DNA of 48,337 nt from contig JAHFRL010000024.1 of assembly GCA_023266235.1 (NCBI GenBank), forward strand, positions 1-48,337, written 5' to 3'. Positions 44,614 to 48,337 of this stretch are shown here, one piece after another. Every line of letters begins with the position of its first letter. Positions within the stretch are counted from its first letter, which is position 1. The position numbers and the translations under genes were made by a program. The notes under the pieces are model-generated. The model saw nothing but the letters and a program-made list of their open reading frames with translations, searched no databases and had not been told where the DNA came from. The DNA is from Betaproteobacteria bacterium. GTDB lineage: Bacteria > Pseudomonadota > Gammaproteobacteria > Burkholderiales > SG8-41.

Positions 44614-46164
44614 CTAGACATCGCCTGCTTGCACGTCGGAGGGTTTCGAAGCGAAAGCAGTTCCGGTAGAGGTGCTGTTCCGTTGGCGCAAATACCGGAT
44701 CAGCGGCAAAAGCAGCGCCACCGCGGACAGCGCCATGACCGCGCCGCTGATCGGCCGCGTGAAGAACACCGTCCAGTCGTTCTGCGAACTGAACATCGTC
44801 GTCATGAATGCATTCTCGGCGAGCGGGCCCAGGATAGATCCCAGCACCATCGGGGCGATCGGAAACTTGAATCTCTGGAACAGATAGCCGATAACGCCGA
44901 ACATTACGATCATCCACACGTCCGTGATGTTGTTGCGGGAGGAATAGGCGCCGACAAAGCAAAACAGCACGACGAACACCGAGACGATCGCTTCGGGAAA
45001 GTCGAGCACTTTCACCAGCAGCTTTATTCCGAGATAACCAATTACGCACATGCCGATGATGCCGACGAAGAGCGAGGCGAAGATCGAATAGACGATTTCG
45101 GGCGATTTTACGAAGATCTGCGGCCCGGGCTGCATGCCGTGCATCATGAAGGCGGCGAGGATAATGGCGGTGGCGCCGCTGCCGGGAATGCCAAGCGTCA
45201 TAAGCGGCACCATCGCGCCACCGACGGATGCAGTGGCCGCCGATTGTGGCGCGACGATGCCCTCGGCAATCCCCGTGCCCATCTCATTCTTGCGCTTGCC
45301 GTATTGCGATTCGATGCCGTAGGAAACGAATGACGAGATGGTCGCGCCGGCGCCCGGCACCATGCCGATCAGAATGCCCAGCGTCGAGCCGCGCAAAAAT
45401 GACCATTTAACGTCGCCGATTTCCTTCAGCGACGGCAGTTTGGTTTTGATGGCGCCCACTTTTTCGAGCGGTGCGCTCTTGAAACCTCGTTCCAGGCGCG
45501 AGAGCACTTCGCCGATACCGTAAGCGCCGACCATGATCGTGATATATTGAATGCCGTCCTGCAACATGTTGATACCGAACGTGTAGCGAGGAACACCATA
45601 GGTATCGTCGACGCCGACACAGGAGATCAGAAGGCCGAGATAAAGGCTGATCAGTGAATTGATCAAAGAGGCGCCCGCCAGCGCCACGACACTCGTCAGG
45701 CCAAACACGATGATGGCGAGGTATTCGGCGCTGGAGAATGTGAGCGCGATCCTGGCAATCGGCAGAGATAGCGTGACCATCACGGTGGCCGCAACCAGTC
45801 CGCCGAACAGAGCCGCGAACAAAGTCCAGCCCAGAGCTTTTGCCGGATAGCCGTTACGCGCCATGGTGTATCCATCCCACAGCAAGGGGACATCGATGGG
45901 TTCTCCGGGAATCTTGAACAGGATTGCCGTGAACGCGCCGCCGTAGGTGCCGGTCACGTACATCGCGGTGAGCAGGATGATCGAGGGCGCAATGGGCATG
46001 CTGTAGGTAAACGGCAGCATCAGCACGATGCCCATCGCCAGAGTAAGCCCCGGCAATACCGCTACCAGCAGCCCCAGAAACAATCCGATCGCCAGCGCCA
46101 GCAGATTGATCGGCTGGAAGACGTTGACGAAGCCGATGCCGAGGTTAGTCAGGACTTCTACCAT
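44614..46164 (-). CDS. TTT family large permease (TctA), copy 2
   Basis: A 516-residue membrane protein with the TctA layout: AVLPGLTLAMGIVLMLPFTY, GGAFTAILFKIPGEPIDVPL, GMVPGAGATISSFVSYGIES, and LMTLGIPGSGATAIILAAFM followed by MHGMQPGP. The hydrophilic C-terminal tail (about 25 residues) is longer than in copy 1. It is clearly diverged from copy 1 in the same window, so the two are separate systems and not a recent duplication. It is 10 bp downstream of tctB copy 2 and 76 bp upstream of the MmgE/PrpD gene. Confidence 0.94.
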   Translation of the reverse strand: MVEVLTNLGIGFVNVFQPINLLALAIGLFLGLLVAVLPGLTLAMGIVLMLPFTYSMPIAPSIILLTAMYVTGTYGGAFTAILFKIPGEPIDVPLLWDGYTMARNGYPAKALGWTLFAALFGGLVAATVMVTLSLPIARIALTFSSAEYLAIIVFGLTSVVALAGASLINSLISLYLGLLISCVGVDDTYGVPRYTFGINMLQDGIQYITIMVGAYGIGEVLSRLERGFKSAPLEKVGAIKTKLPSLKEIGDVKWSFLRGSTLGILIGMVPGAGATISSFVSYGIESQYGKRKNEMGTGIAEGIVAPQSAATASVGGAMVPLMTLGIPGSGATAIILAAFMMHGMQPGPQIFVKSPEIVYSIFASLFVGIIGMCVIGYLGIKLLVKVLDFPEAIVSVFVVLFCFVGAYSSRNNITDVWMIVMFGVIGYLFQRFKFPIAPMVLGSILGPLAENAFMTTMFSSQNDWTVFFTRPISGAVMALSAVALLLPLIRYLRQRNSTSTGTAFASKPSDVQAGDV

Positions 46165-46174
46165 GACCGGGCCC

Positions 46175-46738
46175 TTACTTGATACCCATCAGTCGCATGA
46201 TCAGCAGCATCACATAAGAGAACGGCTCAGTGCCGATCGGTAACGAGACGTAGACGATTTTCATGAAGATGAAGATCAGAACCACGGTTCCGGTCAGGCT
46301 GTTGGCGACATTCACCCACCAGTTGCGGTAGCGCCCGACGTAGATGAAACACACCATGTAGAGGAAGGTGCAAAGGAAAAAACCGAGTGTTTGCAGCAGC
46401 GCCGCGTAGCCGATGGTGAGCGCGATCCCGATCCACAGCAAATGCGGATATGACTCGTCTTCTTGCGGGACGGCGGATTCTTCTTTGACTGCCGAAGCCT
46501 TGGTAATGCTGACAATTACGTCCTCGAGCCGTTGGTTTTTATCGGCGAAAACCGCGTTCCTGACAATAGCGTAGACGCAGGTAGCCAGCGCCAGATACAG
46601 AACACCCTTCGGCCACGCATCAGGGCCAAGCCGGCTTGAATCGGCGTCGAATGGAAACTGTGTGGTGAGGTGGTACAAATAGCCGAAAATGACCAGCCCC
46701 AGCGCGTAAGGGATAATGTTTTTTACCTGGTTGTTCAT
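46175..46738 (-). CDS. TTT family small permease (TctB), copy 2
   Basis: A 187-residue protein with four predicted helices (about 9-26, 42-60, 103-137 and 146-180) and the SSRLGPDAWPKGVLYLALAT segment typical of TctB after the first helix. GGAG lies nine bases before the ATG. It precedes tctA copy 2 by 10 bp. The family is weakly conserved, so the position carries much of the call. Confidence 0.88.
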   Translation of the reverse strand: MNNQVKNIIPYALGLVIFGYLYHLTTQFPFDADSSRLGPDAWPKGVLYLALATCVYAIVRNAVFADKNQRLEDVIVSITKASAVKEESAVPQEDESYPHLLWIGIALTIGYAALLQTLGFFLCTFLYMVCFIYVGRYRNWWVNVANSLTGTVVLIFIFMKIVYVSLPIGTEPFSYVMLLIMRLMGIK

Positions 46739-46867
46739 CGGTATCTCCGCCAGTCACCGCATTCTCGGACAGCGAGCCCCAGCGCGGCTGCCTCCTGCCG
46801 ATGGCCGTGCGCTATCGGCTATCGTATTTTCGGTTATTTCACTTAGCAACCTGTCCGCGCGAAGCCG

Positions 46868-47839
46868 TTACTTCTTCATGGAGGCAAGGATGTTCTTGAT
46901 GGTTTCTATCTCGTCGCGCACAAAAGCCTCGGTTTCGCTGGCCGGCAGGTAGCTGTTTTCCTCCGCCCATTGCCCCTTGAGGAAAGCTTTGAAATCAGAC
47001 GAGGTCGCCGCTTTGGCGATCGCCGCGGAGAGAATTTTCAGTTTCGCGGGGTCGGTGCCTTTCCTGACAGCGATCACGCGGTATTGGGGCAACGTGACGT
47101 CGTAGCCGAGTTCCTTCGATGCCGGTATATCCTTGAAGTTCGAGACGCGCTGCGGCGCGAAGAATAGGACTGGGCGCATCTGCTTGTTTTCGACGTAGCT
47201 CCTCACGTCTCCAGCCTGCTCGTACATGATGTCGGCGTGGCCGCCCAGGATGGATAGGAACCTTTCGCTCGCCTTGGCGAACGGCACGAACACCAGTTTG
47301 ATGCCCTTGGAGGACAGGTAACCAGCGGTCAATTCATCAGCGCTGCCGATTCCGGTGCCGGCGAGCTTTAAGGAGGAAGGCTTGGCCTTGGCCGCCTTTT
47401 CCACGTCCGCCCATGTCTTCCAAGGGGCGTCGTAAGCGACGAAGAACGCGGAAGGCTCATTGGTGACGATGCCGAGAATGGTGATGTCTTCGAGCTTCCA
47501 GGCCGGCGGCCTTATCGCAAACTGCGCGAAGGCATTTCCGGCCAAGATGACGATGGACTGTCCGTCAGCGGGCGACGTAAGGAGTTTTGCCATCCCGGTG
47601 TTACCGGAAGCGCCGGGGATGTTGAGCACTGGAAACGACACTTTCAAATCGGCTTCGATCAGCTGCGCAAGCTTGCGGGCAGCTTGATCTGCCCCTCCAC
47701 CGGGGCCGAAGGGCACAATGAAATCGATGGGGCGCAGGGGATATCGTTCCTGCGCCGGCGCGGATATTGCCAGCACAACCAGCGGCGCAACAAGCAGCCA
47801 TCGAATGCAGGCGCCCCAGTCCTTGATGCACGATTCCAT
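46868..47839 (-). CDS. TTT family solute-binding receptor (TctC/Bug), copy 2
   Basis: Periplasmic receptor of 323 residues with a signal peptide (hydrophobic core WLLVAPLVVLAISAPAQ), then YPLRPIDFIVPFGPGGGADQ and AARKLAQLIEADL, LNIPGASGNTGMAKLLTSPA, VPFAKASERFLSILGGHADI and a basic C-terminus. Both receptors here share GGGADQ, so their ligands may be related. A GGAGGAG box precedes the ATG closely. It is first of the tctC-tctB-tctA set, the reverse placement of the receptor compared with copy 1. Confidence 0.93.
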   Translation of the reverse strand: MESCIKDWGACIRWLLVAPLVVLAISAPAQERYPLRPIDFIVPFGPGGGADQAARKLAQLIEADLKVSFPVLNIPGASGNTGMAKLLTSPADGQSIVILAGNAFAQFAIRPPAWKLEDITILGIVTNEPSAFFVAYDAPWKTWADVEKAAKAKPSSLKLAGTGIGSADELTAGYLSSKGIKLVFVPFAKASERFLSILGGHADIMYEQAGDVRSYVENKQMRPVLFFAPQRVSNFKDIPASKELGYDVTLPQYRVIAVRKGTDPAKLKILSAAIAKAATSSDFKAFLKGQWAEENSYLPASETEAFVRDEIETIKNILASMKK

Positions 47840-48046
47840 GATCTCCTCCTTTGGCCTGGTCGTACCAACAAATCGTGGCGCCGCTTCTTGGTCCGGTCTT
47901 CTGCTGTGACGCTGCGGGTACGGCTGTTATTAGATCATCGCTACAAAGTTCGAAGACATGTCAGGTAGTTGTTAGCGGATTTTCCCCGGCCAATTAAAAT
48001 TACACTGGGTCGGTGCGTAATACTGCACCCGCAAAGTCGACAGTTT

Positions 48047-48071
48047 GACCCACGGCCACAGGCCGTGGGTC
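48047..48071 (-). terminator. perfect 11-bp hairpin between amidohydrolase and tctC
   Basis: GACCCACGGCC, ACA, GGCCGTGGGTC. There is no T-run on either strand. It may be a terminator-like or REP-like element between the two minus-strand genes. The rest of the 244-bp gap (47840-48083) shows only a short GGTGC/GCACC hairpin at 48012-48029. Confidence 0.45.
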
Positions 48072-48083
48072 TACCCCGTAACG

Positions 48084-48337
48084 TTACGCTTTAAGCCCTA
48101 GAGCGTTGATGGCGGCGCGCGAGAAGAAGTTCATGCGCGTCTCCTCGCTGATCTCCGTAAAGTGCTTCAGATATCGCACCACGCCCGACACGCCGCTCGA
48201 ATCCCAGTGGGGATAGTCGCTCGTGCAGGCCATATTTTCGCCGTTAAACCACTGCATGGTCTCCTGCAGCAGCGCCTCCTCCGGCTCGAACGAGCAGATG
48301 ACGCACTGGCGCTTGAAGTACTCCGAGGGCGGCATGG
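48084..48337 (-). CDS. amidohydrolase family protein, C-terminal end (5' partial at window edge)
   Basis: The last 83 residues of a metal-dependent TIM-barrel hydrolase of the amidohydrolase-2 type. Visible features: MPPSEYFKRQCVICSFEPEE, the late-strand aspartate motif ACTSDYPHWDSSGV, which supplies the catalytic Asp, and EETRMNFFSRAAINALGL at the end. Decarboxylases and lactone hydrolases of this family share the pattern. The frame is open to the window edge, so the start lies outside. It is the most upstream minus-strand gene visible before the TTT genes and may belong to the same catabolic unit. Confidence 0.8.
   Translation of the reverse strand, partial: MPPSEYFKRQCVICSFEPEEALLQETMQWFNGENMACTSDYPHWDSSGVSGVVRYLKHFTEISEETRMNFFSRAAINALGLKA

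Overview
The window looks like a chromosome segment of a GC-rich betaproteobacterium, probably from an uncultured or little-studied lineage. The gene order supports this: a mur/fts (dcw) cluster followed by lpxC, a DUF721 gene, an M23 peptidase gene, secA, argJ, a DUF815 ATPase gene, a Nudix-ThiE fusion, yacG/zapD/coaE/pilD/pilC, and ffh/rpsP/rimM/trmD/rplS. The Bug-type tripartite tricarboxylate transporters (TTT) at the right end are also typical of Burkholderiales-like genomes.

Layout. (1) 1-12.9 kb, plus strand: peptidoglycan precursor synthesis and division genes murF (5' end outside the window), mraY, murD, ftsW, murG, murC, murB, ddl, ftsQ, ftsA and ftsZ. (2) 13.0-21.7 kb: lpxC, a small membrane protein, a DUF721/DciA-like gene on the minus strand, an M23 peptidase, secA, argJ, a DUF815 ATPase and a Nudix-ThiE fusion. 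(3) 21.8-30.0 kb, minus strand: pilC-pilD-coaE-zapD and yacG, with a solitary tyrosine integrase between zapD and yacG, preceded by a CNNM/CorC-type protein and a CcsA/YpjD-like protein. (4) 30.0-33.5 kb, plus strand: ffh, then rpsP-rimM-trmD-rplS ending in a strong terminator. (5) 33.6-37.9 kb: a GntR/UTRA regulator divergent from a two-gene UxaA-family enzyme resembling sulfolactate sulfo-lyase (SuyAB), then an iron-sulfur subunit and two membrane anchors of a succinate dehydrogenase-like complex with no flavoprotein gene, and a truncated TauE/SafE gene. (6) 38.1-48.3 kb, minus strand: an accessory catabolic region with an intact TauE/SafE permease, two complete TTT systems on either side of an MmgE/PrpD-family gene, and the C-terminal end of an amidohydrolase.

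The most striking signal is a family of heptameric tandem repeats at 19 places between bases 31 and 36990, mostly at gene junctions. Most loci have a purine-rich arm, a short spacer and a pyrimidine-rich arm. Each arm is several copies of a 7-bp unit, and the two arms are near reverse complements. The unit differs from locus to locus (GGATTGA, GTGAAAC, GTGAATG, GAGGAGA, GGATGAA, GGCGGAG and others), but the 7-bp period and the complementarity are kept. Some copies lie inside reading frames (murF, murD, murB, and the starts of murG, ddl, the Nudix-ThiE gene and sdhB), and some supply start or stop codons. None was seen in the accessory region right of 37.0 kb.

A second notable feature is an integrase-only insertion of about 1.8 kb. 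It is bounded by 22-bp direct repeats (19 of 22 identical) and contains a 77-bp imperfect palindrome with a 3-base bulge that resembles integron attC or Xer/dif-type sites. All functional calls rest on reading motifs and context by eye. No database search was run, so novelty claims are provisional.
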